A program made the translations under genes and the position numbers. From assembly GCA_015179125.1 (NCBI GenBank), contig WHVA01000002.1, forward strand, positions 186,001 to 250,000: a stretch of 64,000 nt of DNA, written 5' to 3'. The DNA comes from Gautieria morchelliformis (lineage: Eukaryota; Basidiomycota; Agaricomycetes; Gomphales; Gomphaceae). The notes under the pieces were generated by a model. It had not been told where the DNA came from. It made no database searches and saw only the letters and a list, made by a program, of their open reading frames with translations. Below, one piece after another: positions 23,750 to 35,312 of the stretch (position 1 is the stretch's first letter; each line of letters opens with the position of its first letter).

Positions 23750-24774
23750 TTTGCCTCCTCAGCCTTTTGCTTCTCCTCCACTGCCTTCTTCTCAGCTGCC
23801 TCCTTTCCTTGTGCAAGATGATGCTGCTCCCTCAGCTCTTCTATCCTCGCCTCCTGTTCCTGCTCTGCCTTTGTGAGCTGCATGTCAATATCATTGACCA
23901 TTAGTTCTTGGGCATCAGACATGGTGGTTTGCAAGTTTTGTTGATGGTGATGGGAGAAGGCAAGAAGCGACAATGCGAAACAAAGCTTATATAAGCTCTT
24001 GTCCCAGCAATCTCTGGGATCTCACTTATCGCCTCATGGGTTCAGCCATAGGGGAGGTACTGTTAAGACCCATTCCCAAGTCCAGTCCCAGGGCATCAGC
24101 CTCAATACTCATTTGGGAACCCTTGAGTTCATCCAGGCTTCCTCAGCTTTCCCTTTTATGCCTGATTTCGGTTCATATCCAGTCCTGTTCCACTCCTATC
24201 TGATCGTCCCTTGGGAGCTTGATGTAAGAAGAGGGGCTGTCATATGCAATGTGTGCGGAAGAGGTTGTGATCTCCAAGTCACTATCTCCAATTCCAAATG
24301 CACCTATAGGGCTGTCAGTCCTCTAGTTGGGGACTTTTCTGCTGTAAGGGCAACCCTCACTAGCAGCTGAGATCACATAGTCATGCACTGGCAGGGGGGA
24401 ATCCAAAGAGAAAAGTCTAAGGATGCCCACTGCCTGCAAGCCTGTATTATACTACACTGGACCACAGCCAGGGTGCCAGGGGACGACCTCCAGGTTATCT
24501 ATTTCCTTATCATCCCCCTTGTCTTCTCTTTTACCCATGGTCTTCTCCTATTCCATTCCATGGTCTATTTCCCCCATTTCCATCTCATAGTCTACTCCAC
24601 TCCCATTGTTCCTTTCTCTCTGTTGCTAGTCACAGTTCTATCATTGCATGCTCTTGTTTTGACCCATAGTAGCCATATGTTCCTGCTTAGGTAAAGGGGT
24701 CCCTGTGTGATATTCTACAAGTAGGTGAGGTTGCCCTTGCACAGGGCCATTGCCTGGCACTCACCATCAGCCCT

Positions 24775-25500
24775 GCCCTCCCCTGGCCTCCCCAACCCTT
24801 AACTGACCCTGGATGCCATGTACTATGCCAGCTGCTTCACTTTTGGCACTGTTCTGAAGGCAGAAGTGTGGAAGTGGAGGAGCAAGCGGAACTGGTGAAA
24901 CTGTTTCCAAAAGGGGAGGTGGAAATAGAGTGTCTGAAGCAGAACTTGGGGGGATGTCAGAATTGAAAAAGATGTCATCCCCTGACACCTTGGGAGAGTC
25001 ACCCAAGGAGATATTGATCACCTCATCATCCAAGTCATTGTCACAAACCACCCCAGATGCCACATGTGTTCAAAAACAATGTCCTCAATAGCATGGGGAC
25101 ACTCAATTTCTGGGAGACTTCAGTGTTCCCAGTGGGCTTTGAGACACAGAGACACTAGATGAGATTATGTTAGTACCAAGCTCCACAACAGAACTGTGAC
25201 TTACCCCATAAAGTACTTCTCCATGGTGTCCAATTATCAGAGTCGATGCCTATTCTCCTTAGTCCACTCTGCAAATAACTCATACATCCAACCCCACTCC
25301 TTCTTACCTGCTGAAAGAATCTCAGCAAAATCCAACAACACAGTGAGATCCTCCTCTATCCAGTTGGCTGCCCCCACCCATCAACCCTTTTTACAAGGCC
25401 CATCATTGTTGTCACTTTCAGGTTCCTTTTTTTTTTTGGAGCAGCTGTGGCCTTTGTACCTGAAAGCACCTCTAGCCACAGCTGCTATCTTCACTCTTCT
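24775..25500 (-). pseudogene. SANT/Myb-like (DUF6818-type) protein fragment
   Basis: The minus strand reads ANWIEEDLTVLLDFAEILSA, then KEWGWMYELFAEWTKENRH, the W..ED...LLD pattern of a SANT-like fold found in expanded agaricomycete families (I recall DUF6818). Further on it reads CPHAIEDIVFEHM and an acidic NDLDDEVINISLGD stretch. Stops break the frame several times (for example after KKG and RHRL). An A/T run near 25430 lies inside. Pseudogene of an unknown-function family. Confidence 0.4.
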
Positions 25501-25765
25501 CTAGCCAGTGTTGAAAGACTATATTAGCGTAGCTCTTGGTCCACCTTCCATAGAGATTAGTGAGGATGACACCTTGGACAACATCAACAGCTATGGCGGA
25601 CCGTGACCACCTTGCCATTCAACGCATCCTACGCCAAGTGCCATACAGTGGATGTAAATGACGGTTTCAAAGCCAGCGATGTGTATGAGATGGATTGAGC
25701 ATTCCACTCCTACATATTGAAGTGAAATGGATCCAACCATTGCCTCAAGCATTAATTTCCTCATT

Positions 25766-26060
25766 TCACCATCCAGTCACTAAGAATCTCAGACCTTGCA
25801 TACTTGCCAGTTGTTTCAAGAGTGGGAGGATATTGTGTTGCTCAGTGGAATTGATTCCAGTCCAGATATCAAGCTCATCCAGGCCATCGATGATGATGTA
25901 TATTGAATGAAACACAGTCTGTAGAAGAAAAGCTATCGACTCCTGGAGTGCCAGGATTGCTTTGTTGGAGCTATCAAAGTTTGGGAAGTAGGCCAAGGAT
26001 AATGGGATCTGTTCAGTCAGCTGATAAAGCACCTAGGAGAATGTGGCTGCTGCAGTTCTT
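25766..26060 (-). pseudogene. NACHT-type NTPase fragment (Walker B region)
   Basis: About 90 codons on the minus strand: LYQLTEQIPLSLAYF ... SIYIIIDGLDEL ... LLKQLASMQGLRFLVTG. The IIIDGLDEL block followed by a sensor-like LRFLVT is typical of STAND/NACHT NTPases of fungal NLR-like proteins. No Walker A is found upstream, where an inverted repeat begins at 26192. Fragment only. Confidence 0.65.
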
Positions 26061-26191
26061 TTGATTGCCATGTTGGCAATAACAATGTGTGACAGCTGTT
26101 TTTGAATCTCTTATGCTGGTGAGGTGTTTAATGACAGTTGAGCTGTTCACATCAATTACTACTGTTTACCAATAGATATAAATGACACGGA

Positions 26192-28423
26192 TGTTATAAC
26201 TGTCATATATATGTATATATAGCATAGTTAATCTATATTTCATAAAATATAAATGTATCATAATTGAGACAGTGGCCAGAACCTGTAAGGCATGCTTAAT
26301 CCTAACCCTAAAGTTCTTTCTCATCGTCTGCAGCTCCCCCAGGAAAGGGTGTATACCCTATTGCCTAAACAACAATAGTTATATATCTTCCTACTATACA
26401 TGTATATTATTTTAAACATACCTTCTAATCAGATCTATCAACCATATATAATAATATAGTAGATTTATTGTCCATACTTGCTTCTACATTCTGTCATTGT
26501 ACACCTAACAAGCTTCACATATACTTCTAGCATATACTCATATGATCCATACTTGCCTCTACACTCTGTCATCACACATCTAACAAAATTCATATATACT
26601 TTTAACATATAGTCATCCAAATCCTATCTCTAAAATGGCTCTGTTATCTCAATACACATTATGTTTCAGCACATACAAACATATTTTTAAAATATCAGAA
26701 CATTCAAAAATTTTTAGGATATCCATGATATACAAATTGCTCAAAATGATGGACTATGAATTTGGTTAAGGTTGATATTTTAAAAGATATCTAATATATC
26801 TTAGAAGAATGTATATTATTTTCAATCTGAACATCCTCCTATATCAAAAATTGAATCCTACTGGCTCATTCTGGCACCTCAAGAGGGTATGTTTTTGTAA
26901 GGAAACTGGAGCTACGGGATAATATCATTGAGACATCGTTGTAGGGTGCTCATGAGATGTCAGTTGGCTTTTTGGGGCTACTTTTGATAGGTTGACTCTC
27001 ATACCAGGTTCCTCTGGGTTTACTTACAGATTCTCAATCTCAGTCTACAAGAAACAGAACATGACACTTGAGTTGCACTAATGAGATTCCCAGAGGGACT
27101 GGACATGTCTTACAACTGATCCCTACAGAGTATTGACATGCTTGATGATTGTCAATGTGATCGTGCCCACAGGACATTACAATGGGTGACCTATGCACAG
27201 GAGCCTCTTACCCTTTCTGAACTTGCCAAGGTGGTTGTAATTGATGACATGCCTGGAAAGCATTGGGATGCCAAGTTTCTTATCGTCAATCCAGAGGGGT
27301 TGATCAGTGACTGTGCTCACTTCCTTGTTTATAAACATCCTAAAGTTGCTGGGCTCAAAGGCGGGGTCATACATGCCCATTTCTCAGTCAAGCACTTCCT
27401 TGCCAGCTCAGAGGTATCCGTGGCCTGTCAAATACATCTACTTGTAGAAAGCAATATACTGGCTACAAGCATTCTCAAATATCTCTCAATGTTATTCTTG
27501 GCTGATTGAAGATTCCATTGAACATGCATTTAAAGCCTTTTTATTCATAATAAAGAAAATTTTGGAGGCATGAGTTCTTTACCTATCCACACTAATCCTC
27601 AACTGCTGTCACTATCCTCACATAGAACAGGCTTCCAGCCCATGGCTAAACAATTAACACAGAAAATCAAACTAGCTACCTATCAATAAGACATAGGAAA
27701 TTATAATAAAAGCAGAGATTGTTAATGGAAATGGGTTGTCAATGGCTACTAAGTGTGTTTACTGCTAACATCCCCATCATCTGACTCTTGCCACTTACCA
27801 GGTTTGTGGCAGCCTTACCTCCCCTGGCCTTGCCATGGCTTTGGGATCTCAGTCTCCATTTCCTTGTCAGAGCAGGATGTTCAGATTGACAATAATGTAC
27901 ATTCTTCTAGGATATATTAGATATCTTTTAAAATATCAACCATAACTGAACTCATAGTCCATAATTTTGAGCAATTTGTATATTGTGGATATCCTACAAT
28001 TTTTTGAATGTTCTGATATTTTAAAAATATGTTTGTATGTGCTGAAACATAGTGTGTATTGAGATAACAGAGCAATTTCAGATAGGATTTGGATGACTAT
28101 ATGTTAGAAGTATATATGAAGCTTGTTAGATATATGATGACAGAATATAGAAGCAAGTATGGATAACTCTACTATATCATTATATATGGTTGACAGATCT
28201 GATTAGAAGGTACATTTAAAATAATATGTGGAAGATATATAACTATTGATGTTTGGACAATAGGTTATACACCTTTTTCTGGGGGAGCTGCAGACTATGA
28301 GAAATAACTTTAGGGTTAGGATTGAGCATGCCTTACAGGTTCTGGCCACTGTCTCAATTATGATATATTTTATGAAATATAGTTAGATAAGCTATATATA
28401 CATATATATGACAGTTATAAACA
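26192..28423. repeat. 2.2-kb structure with long inverted repeats
   Basis: Left arm 26192-26833 and right arm 27879-28423 are inverted copies. Both outer ends read TGTTATAACTGTCATATATATG (right end TGTTTATAACTGTCATATATATG on the minus strand) and both inner ends read CAATCTGAACATCCT. Each arm alone has TG..CA ends, as an LTR would. No matching target duplication was seen outside the pair. The roughly 1-kb centre holds an NTPase fragment. It could be a foldback element or two LTRs in opposite orientation. Confidence 0.75.
27125..27509 (+). pseudogene. Fragment of the post-NACHT region of an NLR-like gene
   Basis: After a splice-acceptor-like ctacag the plus strand reads SIDMLDDCQCDRAHRTLQWV, TYAQEPLTLSELAKVVVIDD, LISDCAHFLVYKH, IHAHFSVKHFLASSE. 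This is the winged-helix-like region that follows NACHT in fungal NLR-like proteins (RTLQW...PLTL.EL..VV, then HFSVKHFL). It lies inside the inverted repeat, opposite in strand to the NACHT scrap at 25.8-26.0 kb. Rejoining the two is not supported by a readable junction. Confidence 0.65.
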
Positions 28424-28454
28424 GCCACCAGAGTCTGTATTCAGAGGACGTATT

Positions 28455-30582
28455 GGCTGTGTTGTGATACACACAATTATTCTATTTTAAGTCATCTATA
28501 TATACAAAGAAACTAATAAAAGAAAAAGAAAATAATCGACCAAAAAAAGAATAGGGATGACAGTCATGACAGACACCGACACATACAGATGGCAGATACA
28601 TGACATCACGAATGGCTATCTTATCTGTAGATCAGATAAGATACAGGGACAAGGGCATCGACCACGTGTGGCCGATCAGAGACAGCGCGCCTATCGACTG
28701 ATGGCATTGGCCATGACGTCGACAGGCGTCAGGCCACAGGCACCGAGGAGGTGCGGGCACCAAATGCTGCAGAGGAGCACAGACTGCGCAGGAGCACTGG
28801 ACATCATGGAATGACTATAGAATGTCACTCCTTTTAGATTAAGATGTTAAATGATGCCTTTAGCAAACAAATTCTATTGCTTAGCGGTTGGGACCGCTAG
28901 TTCGTCCCTCCTCTGTGTGCTGACTAAGCCCCTTGAGACGCGTCCGGCACTGATGGATGGAAGTCATGTGACCGTGTCGACAGGAAAATGGTGTCGATCT
29001 AAGGAATAACAAGTCAAAAGAGTTCGCTTTTGAGGTAGCCTAGAGTAAGCAGTAATAGTGAACTCTCAACGAAGAATTGGAGTAAACTATCGAGATCTAA
29101 GTTCTGTAGCTATCAAACAAGACTACAGTGACTTCAGGGGGTGAAACAGTTGATTCTGCATGATTTTGTTCATACATTTGTAGTAGCAACTTATACTATA
29201 TTAGTGGTAACTACTGGTGTTCGAGATAGTGAGCAGATGGGTCGAAAAACTACTTGTAACTAGAGGGGTGACTAATTATAGTCATAAAATCATGGGGATG
29301 ATGGGGATAGCATCAGGGTTATTTAAACTTTGGAATATAGTCTTGTACTTAGCATACAAAGCCCCTGTCCACAGGTGTCAAGATAATAATCAGCTGGTCG
29401 TATCATGGAGTCCAATAGAGAATGGAAATTAAATCTGTCCTGCCTAGCATAAATGCTAGGCTTGGTGATGGGGCCGCTGTCTCTGTGCCTCTTCTGTGGG
29501 GCAGCTAATTGAGTACATGTATTATGGATGACATTCTAAAGTCACTCCACAATATCCGGTGATCCTGCGCAGTCTGCATTCCTCTGCGGCGTTTGGTGCC
29601 TGTGGCCTGGTACCTGTCGACATCATGGCTGATGCCATCAGTCGATAGGCACACTGTCTCTGATTGGCCGCATGTGGTCGACGCCCATATCCCTGTATCT
29701 TATCTAATCTGTAGATAAGATAGCTATTCGTGATGTCATGTATCTGTCGTCTGTGTGCCGACGTCCATCGTAAGTGTCGTTCCTATTTCTTTTTAATCGT
29801 TTTTCTTTCCTTTCTTTTATTAGCTTCTTTGTACATAGATGATTTTGGAATAGAATAGTTGTGTCTATCATAACAATTCCAAGTACATGTGCTCACTCAG
29901 CTGCCCCACAGAAGAGGCACAGAGACAGCGGCCCCATCACCAAGACTAGCATTTATACTACACAGGAGGAATTTGATTTCTATTTTCCTATTGAGCTCCA
30001 TGACACAACCATCTGACTACTATCTTGACACCATGTAGACAGGGGCTTTGTATAATAGGTACAAGACTCTATTCCAAAGCTTAACACCCCTGACACTATC
30101 CCCATCACTCCCATGACTTTATGACTATAAGTAGTCACCCCTCTAGTTACACATAGTTTTTCGACCCATCGACTCACTATATTGAACACTAGTAGTTACC
30201 ACTAGTATAGTATAAGTAGCTACCATGAATGAATGAATCAATAATCCAGAATCAACTGTTTCACCCCTTGAAGTCACTGTAGTCTTGTTTGACAGCTACA
30301 GAACTTAAATCTCGATAGTTTACTCTAATCCTTCGTTGAGAGTTCACTATTACTGTTTACTCTAGACTACCTCAAAAGAGAAGCCTTTTGATATAGTTAT
30401 CCTCTAGATTGAGACCATTCTCTCGTCGACAGGGTCACATGACCTTCATCCATCAGTACCGGACGCGCCTTGGGAGGCTTAGTCAGCACACAGGAAAGGG
30501 ACAGATATAGCGGTCCCAACCACTGAGCAATAGGAATTATTTATTAAAGGCATCAATCTAACATTTTAATCATAAAAGGCTG
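28455..30582 (-). mobile_element. Family S repeat, copy 2 (outer), split by copy 3
   Basis: The outer copy occupies 28460-28831 and 29881-30577, read on the minus-strand orientation relative to copy 1. Together these are 1,069 bases, the same as the 1,066 of copy 1. Outer flanks carry the exact duplication GGCTG (28455-28459, 30578-30582). It is interrupted by copy 3. Confidence 0.8.
28827..29880 (+). mobile_element. Family S repeat, copy 3 (inner)
   Basis: 28832-29875 (1,044 bases) starts TTTTAGATT and ends CATAACA, oriented opposite to the copy it interrupts. Flanks ACTCC (28827-28831) and ATTCC (29876-29880) form a 5-base duplication with one difference. The boundaries agree with copies 1 and 2. 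Confidence 0.8.
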
Positions 30583-31244
30583 TGGCCTTGCTTTTGGCTG
30601 CACTAAAGAGGTAGGCTGGGTAAGAGTGGTAGGCTGGGGAAGAGCGGAGTCAGGTATAGCATGAAAGGGTTGGGACCAGCTAGTAGTATCTACCAAATTG
30701 TGATAGAAATCAAGAGGGGGAACACTATTGTGAATCATGCCCAAGTCGAAACCAGGTCCTGGGAATGAATCTGGATGCACAGATTGCTGCCTGGGTACCC
30801 TCAATGCTGGCAATATGGGTCAGAAAGAAAGAGTGGGGTCAGGAGGTACAAAACAAGGTTGCCAGTTAGACAAAGGAGCCACATTAGATGAAGATGGCTA
30901 AAAAATAGGAGGAAAACAACTAGTGAGTGAAAAAAGGGGAGAAACAGCAGACTTACACCTGTTAATGACCAATGATCCCCATTTAAGGCATCATGCATGA
31001 ACATCTAACCAGTCCATAAGTCATAGACCTCACAGATTTCAGGGTCTGAGGGGAGGGCAGCTTGAGTGGCATCATAAACTGGGTGGTAAGGCATTGCAGG
31101 AGTAAAGAAAGCAAATGTTCCTCACCACTGAGCAATGCCAGATTGGGATGAGCTGCCACTTAGCCCCTCATTCCAGGCTTTGGAAAAGAATGGAAAGTTT
31201 GGTATGACCCTCAGCTTCAAATTGTGTTTTAAAAACATCATGTT
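30583..31244. other. No recognised gene
   Basis: A short minus-strand frame near 30583-30813 is Pro/Gln-rich (DLGMIHNSVPPLDFYHNLVD) with no family I know. The remainder is unassigned. Confidence 0.3.
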
Positions 31245-31453
31245 ACAGCTCTTTGCATGACATAAGGCGCGCGCCTTTTCTGAGTTTGAAAAAAAATACC
31301 TACCTTGCGAGTGCAATTGTGAGCTCAATTCTACTTTGAATAGCATGATTTTTTGGTACAATGACTCCACAAAAAATAAGCAACAAGCCTCATATTTGTA
31401 TTCATGCAATTGAACACTAGAAAATTTTCATCTGTTGTACATCACCGGACACA
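31245..31453 (-). repeat. 207-bp dispersed repeat (R), copy 1
   Basis: The reverse complement of 48931-49137, with few differences. It starts TGTGTCCGGTGATGTACA and contains a poly-T run followed by ggcgcgcgcc. In the other copy it lies about 100 bases behind a Tc1/mariner-type transposase gene, so it may be an end fragment of that element. Confidence 0.85.
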
Positions 31454-31670
31454 ATCTAAAGCTCCCGTTGGGGCTCAGCGCTGTACCATATACGGTTACG
31501 ATACGGTTATGGCTGTATGTCGCACGGCGGCCAACTTATGGTTTACAGGTACGGCACTACAAGGGTGCCTATGGACGCGTTGGTGGTTTGTACATGCGAG
31601 CTTACGTAACGTGGTCCGATGCTATCTAACATGCGGTTGACGCATGTTCTGCTCCCTCCAACCCACCACC

Positions 31671-33317
31671 ATGCCTGCTAGTCGAACGTTGAGCTCGAAA
31701 TCACGACAGTCCTCCTCCAACAACTCTTCCATCTCTTCACCCCGCGGCACTAGCCGGAACCACACCCACACCACCGGCACCATCGCCATGTCTCGCAACA
31801 TACGCCGCAGTGCCAACCGACGTCCCCCAAGCGCGCAGGAGGACTCCAGTTCACCCAGCTTGTCTCGCTCCCCATCCCCTGTCGTGCAAGCATCTCTGTC
31901 AGAGGAATCCTCTGACAGAGATGCTTACATACGCATTGGCCGCAAACGCCGCCGTGACCCGAACGCCGGCGCGGTCCACAGGATACTGTGAGTGTCTTGC
32001 CTTCTCTCACCGTCATCACTGTCATGGCCCCCAATTACTTTCCAGAAAGAAATTTGACCCCCTGTCCACCACTGTGCGCCACTTCGGACGCGTCCACGAC
32101 ATGTGGACACGTTTTGCACCCATCTTGCAGGAAGGCCTCAAGTATGACAAGAAGAACACTGAACTGGAACTGTATAGCAAAGAGTGAGTAATTCAGTGGC
32201 CTGCTGGTTGGTTTCCAGTGATGGATGTTTGCTCCTCAGCCAACAACACCACATCAAGCTATTCCTGCTTCTCAAGGCAGATGCCCCTGATATTCTCCAC
32301 GTGGTTAGGGACTATGGCATTGACATCATCGCTGATTTTGTAAGCCGCTATGTCACCTCTGATCCATGAAACTAACATGGCTGGCAGCTTGATGCCAGGC
32401 GCAATGATGCACGTGGTGAGGATGTGAAACGTGTCAAGGATCATGCTCAGTATCTTCGCCCTACATCCAACCCATTCTCACCTCCCTTGAGCATCACTGA
32501 CAAGGTTACCCGAGGGTTCAGGCACCCCCAGCTTGCCCGCCTCATTTGTCCTCTGGGATGGCTTGCTGAGTTTGATGACAGCGAGATGTGAGTCCTTTGC
32601 TTACCCAGTCCCACATATCCACATCATTCTGGCAGCTTCCGGCAGCAACTGGCTGATGGGAAAAAGCTCGCGCACCCCCATGACTGGCCACTTTTCCTTT
32701 TTGATGAGGAAACTTTTGACATGGAAGATCTTTTCAAGAGTTTCCTTCGCAATGAGATACTTGTACGGGTATGTGCTTATGTTCACCATACCTATCTGGA
32801 TGCCTATCCTGACATCAGGATAGGCATGGAGACTGATCTTTCAAGGGCCCAGTGCCCTGGATGGCCACCCCTCCCCTAATGCCAAACGAGGGAATGCATG
32901 CATCAATGGGATGAAGAAAGTCACTGTGGCGGCACTGGCCTATGTGGCCACACTGGTATGGCATCCCAACATCCCTTGAGTTATCTGCTGATCCTTGGTG
33001 ACATATCTACCAGGTCTACTTTGCACTCAGCTCTCAGGAAACATTTCGACCTAGGGGCAACGGGCACACTTTTGATTTCTACACCTTTTACTGCGGACTA
33101 ATTACCTGCGTGAATGAAGATGCGACAGCCAAGGATCATGATGCTATCCTGCTCTGGTGGAACAAGTGCGTGTGCTATTATCACTCAGAACAAATACTAA
33201 ACCTTCCACAGGCAGGTGGACCCAAGCCACATGCAGACTGACAACGAGGGGCATGCAAACCCCCCAGCACAGACCGGACGTGGTCTCATGCAGGCCCAGG
33301 CACGCTTGCAGGACTGA
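31671..33317 (+). CDS. Agaricomycete protein of unknown function, DUF6698-type
   Basis: Start ATG 31671, stop TGA 33315-33317, about seven short introns, no lesion noticed. The first exon codes a Ser/Arg-rich basic head (RIGRKRRRDPNAGAVHRIL). The globular part reads RHFGRVHDMWTRFAPIL, LFLLLKADAPDILHVVRDYG, HPQLARLICPLGWLAEFDD, DWPLFLFDEETFDMEDLFKS, then GNACINGMKKVTVAALAYVA and a C-terminal FYCGLITCVN...ILLWWNKQVDPS. This order matches a large agaricomycete family I recall as DUF6698, often multicopy and near repeats; its function is unknown. The basic head suggests nucleic-acid binding, as inference only. Intact splice sites suggest it may be expressed. Confidence 0.65.
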
Positions 33318-33562
33318 GCACAACACATGCACTGTATGACACCTCCCAATGTAAATAGTATCAGGATTTAGAAGCTGATGGTTTCACTGGCTTGATATAC
33401 ATGAGTAAGTTACACTTTGGACAGCAGACAAGAAACCCAATACTCGAAAGGACGGAGATGAATATGTCCGGTTTACGGCCACAAGCCGGAGGACGTCGCA
33501 CATGCATATCGCAATGAGGGGTCTGTCCCGCATGGTGCGCATGTGTATGGCGATGAGTTAAA
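33318..33562. other. Spacer between DUF6698-type gene and cyclin half
   Basis: No gene seen; probably the 3' ends of two converging transcripts. Confidence 0.35.
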
Positions 33563-34281
33563 CTACCCATTAGCTTGCTGAAGGTGTAACACGGTCTCAG
33601 GAACGTGCGCGTTCGCATGAGCTAAGACGGGGGCAGGCAGTGGTCTCTGTACAGCTTGATAGGTTGGCCTCGCGCGATGGATCGGCGGATCGGCGGCAGG
33701 ACACCATTCGGCTGGTGGCGGAAGCCCCTTCGTCATATGCTCGATCGCCTTCCTATCTCCCTCGAGCCGATCGGCCGTCCTGGGCTTCTTTGCCAGGTAT
33801 TGTTCTCTGAGGGGTCCGTCTTCGTCGAGGTCAAGGTCAAGGAGTTTGACCTGCTCCTTGGCGAGCCGTTCTTGCTCACATTCCTTCTTACACTCTTCCA
33901 GTCCGAGGAAAACAGGTTCGGGAAGGACTCCAGTGGTCATCGGTGGCGAACCAGCAAGGATGAGGTCCTCGATCATGCGACGAATGATGATGTGCAGTGT
34001 ATCTATCGGAGGTCTGATGGGTTCGGGGTACGGCGCGAGGGAACGATGGTAGGTCTGCATGTGGTCGAGCCACTGTTCCCACACCCGGGGAAGCATCAAC
34101 AAGTTGTGTGAAAGAAGATCAAGACCAAGGCTCTCGAGCCTGTTCAGCGCACGCATGGGAACACCAGATACTTGACCCCTATTGATGTGGTCAAACATAC
34201 TAGACTAGACTAGAGAGGCAAGGCAAAATAACACGTGCAACATTGTCAGCTTGAGTCAGTTAGTCGGGAATGAGGATTGTA
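33563..34281 (-). pseudogene. C-terminal half of a Pcl/Pho80-like cyclin gene
   Basis: The minus-strand frame to the stop at 33563 reads QVSGVPMRALNRLESLGLDL, then HNLLMLPRVWEQWLDHMQTY. This is the second half of the cyclin box of fungal cyclins related to Pho85 cyclins, followed by an acidic/charged linker and a GLPPPAEWCPAADPP tail. The first half of the box is absent here: upstream, across intron-like DNA (34200-34281 with CTGAC/CTAAC branch-like strings), the APH kinase gene begins abruptly. The missing half lies at 45.79-46.14 kb on the plus strand. Cyclins of this class activate a Pho85-type kinase. This half has no start of its own and is presumed non-functional. Confidence 0.7.
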
Positions 34282-35312
34282 CGATGTGAGAGGGCTCCTT
34301 GGGGGATACATATATCTTACTTAGATCAAGGTCAGCCAAGCTCAAGGAAAATGGTTGAAGTTCAGGATCGTCGTCATCGAGGCCATTGCATCCCCGAATG
34401 GCGTTAGAAAGAAGCATCATACTGCGCTTGATGGTAAATCTTGCGTCCTCAACATCTCTTTGGTAATTGTCAGACGTATTCTGTGTAGACTGAGTTCGGG
34501 CGCACAGCTCTCGCTGAGCGCAGGCAAGGAAGTATTCCCGAGCCGTTGAGAACGGACCTCTGTCCAGCTGTAGCTTATTGCGTCCATCTATGTAAAATGG
34601 CAGGCGAACAATTGTCCCGACATGAAAATCATCTGAATTCGACGAAAATAAACTCCCAATGGCGTCGAAACGATGCCGAAAGAGCTCAATAGTCCAACGA
34701 GCTACTTGAGCAACAAGATCTTCCTGTTCGGAGCCTGTGAGGCTCGAAAAGATCGTTGCTAGTTTGACGCCAGGGATCTATAAGATTTGTAGTTTTCAGA
34801 GGGTGAGGTATGTGAGATGTTGATACGAACCTTCTCTAATAACATATACACTCCCAGCGGATGTCCCACAACTAAATTAAGGTGAAGCACCCGGGACACA
34901 GGGATCGATGTTTTTCTAGCCAGATAGTTCATCGTGGCCACCTACAACTAAGTCAGGGTGCATTTCATCGCAGGCAGAGGACGACTTTGCCCACCTCAGA
35001 TTCTATAACATAACTCGGCAAAGATGAGGACTGAATACGAGCTATGATATCTTTCCCGTCCGCAAGAGTAACGTTGATTGTCTATTTCCAATAAGAATGA
35101 TTGCCTGGATTAAAATATATGGATCAGACCTTGCAATACTCGTCTGTGTCACAGATTCAGCGGAAGCCCTTTGTCCCTTCATTATGACTTGGGCAGCAGG
35201 ACTTACTCTTCCCCACTAGTTCCAACTCTGTCATCTCAACGCCAATGTTGTCGAAGACCGCCTCTTTCAAAGCCTCAAAGTTTATCCCCAGAGCAGGCAG
35301 AGTGTACGCCAT
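34281..35312 (-). pseudogene. N-terminal part of an APH-fold kinase gene
   Basis: ATG at 35312 (MAYTLPALGINFEALKEAVF), several introns, then YLARKTSIPVSRVLHLNL, HPLGVYMLLEKIPGVKLATI, a long helical region (FSTAREYFLACAQREL) and the catalytic-loop region SLADLDLSKIYVSP. This last block stands where APH (aminoglycoside phosphotransferase-like) kinases have H.D....N; the usual His is missing, as in many fungal members. The reading is open up to SHIV at about 34281 and then enters unrelated DNA. The expected continuation (Asp-containing strand and TRPLWHCARIPSWL) lies at 46.14 kb on the other strand. Substrate unknown. Confidence 0.75.

Larger units (their letters stand above)
22180..23922 (-). 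pseudogene. Coiled-coil / cysteine-cluster protein, interrupted by two MITEs
   Basis: With the two insertions left out, the minus strand starts at ATG 23922 (MSDAQELMVNDIDMQL). It continues into a Lys/Glu/Ala coiled coil (EQEQEARIEELREQHH, KKAVEEKQKAEEAKAE) that resumes at about 22625 (KAKEEHKAKAETNKKWQAK). Near 22255-22180 lies a cysteine cluster: PCDNCSQQGEWC, then TACQTCNQQKVQCS, spaced like fungal Zn-cluster motifs. Many agaricomycete genomes carry such coiled-coil plus Cys-cluster proteins, often in repeats; function unknown. The frame is not continuous between 22490 and 22620. It sits between LTR-C-like sequences and could be an element-borne gene. Confidence 0.5.
21417..24710 (-). mobile_element. 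Degenerate LTR-C-related element with internal coiled-coil gene
   Basis: Sequence starting TATAAGGGCAACCTAGACAG at 21417 and TGTAAGGGCAACCCTCACTAG at 24342 resembles the LTR ends of the chromovirus at 50125 and 53182. Each is followed by a (a/g)atc(c/a)aaagagaaaa(g/c)tctaagg-like string. The pair brackets the minus-strand coiled-coil pseudogene. I infer an old, possibly non-autonomous LTR element, but the outer LTR ends and target duplications are not resolved. Confidence 0.4.

Noticed and set aside
28460..29875. Single 1.4-kb transposon with 390-base terminal inverted repeats
   Set aside because: Target duplications and the third copy show it is one S repeat inserted in reverse into another, which makes the ends appear inverted.
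33656..34111. 151-codon plus-strand frame over the cyclin half
   Set aside because: Antisense shadow; the minus-strand frame contains recognisable cyclin-box sequence.
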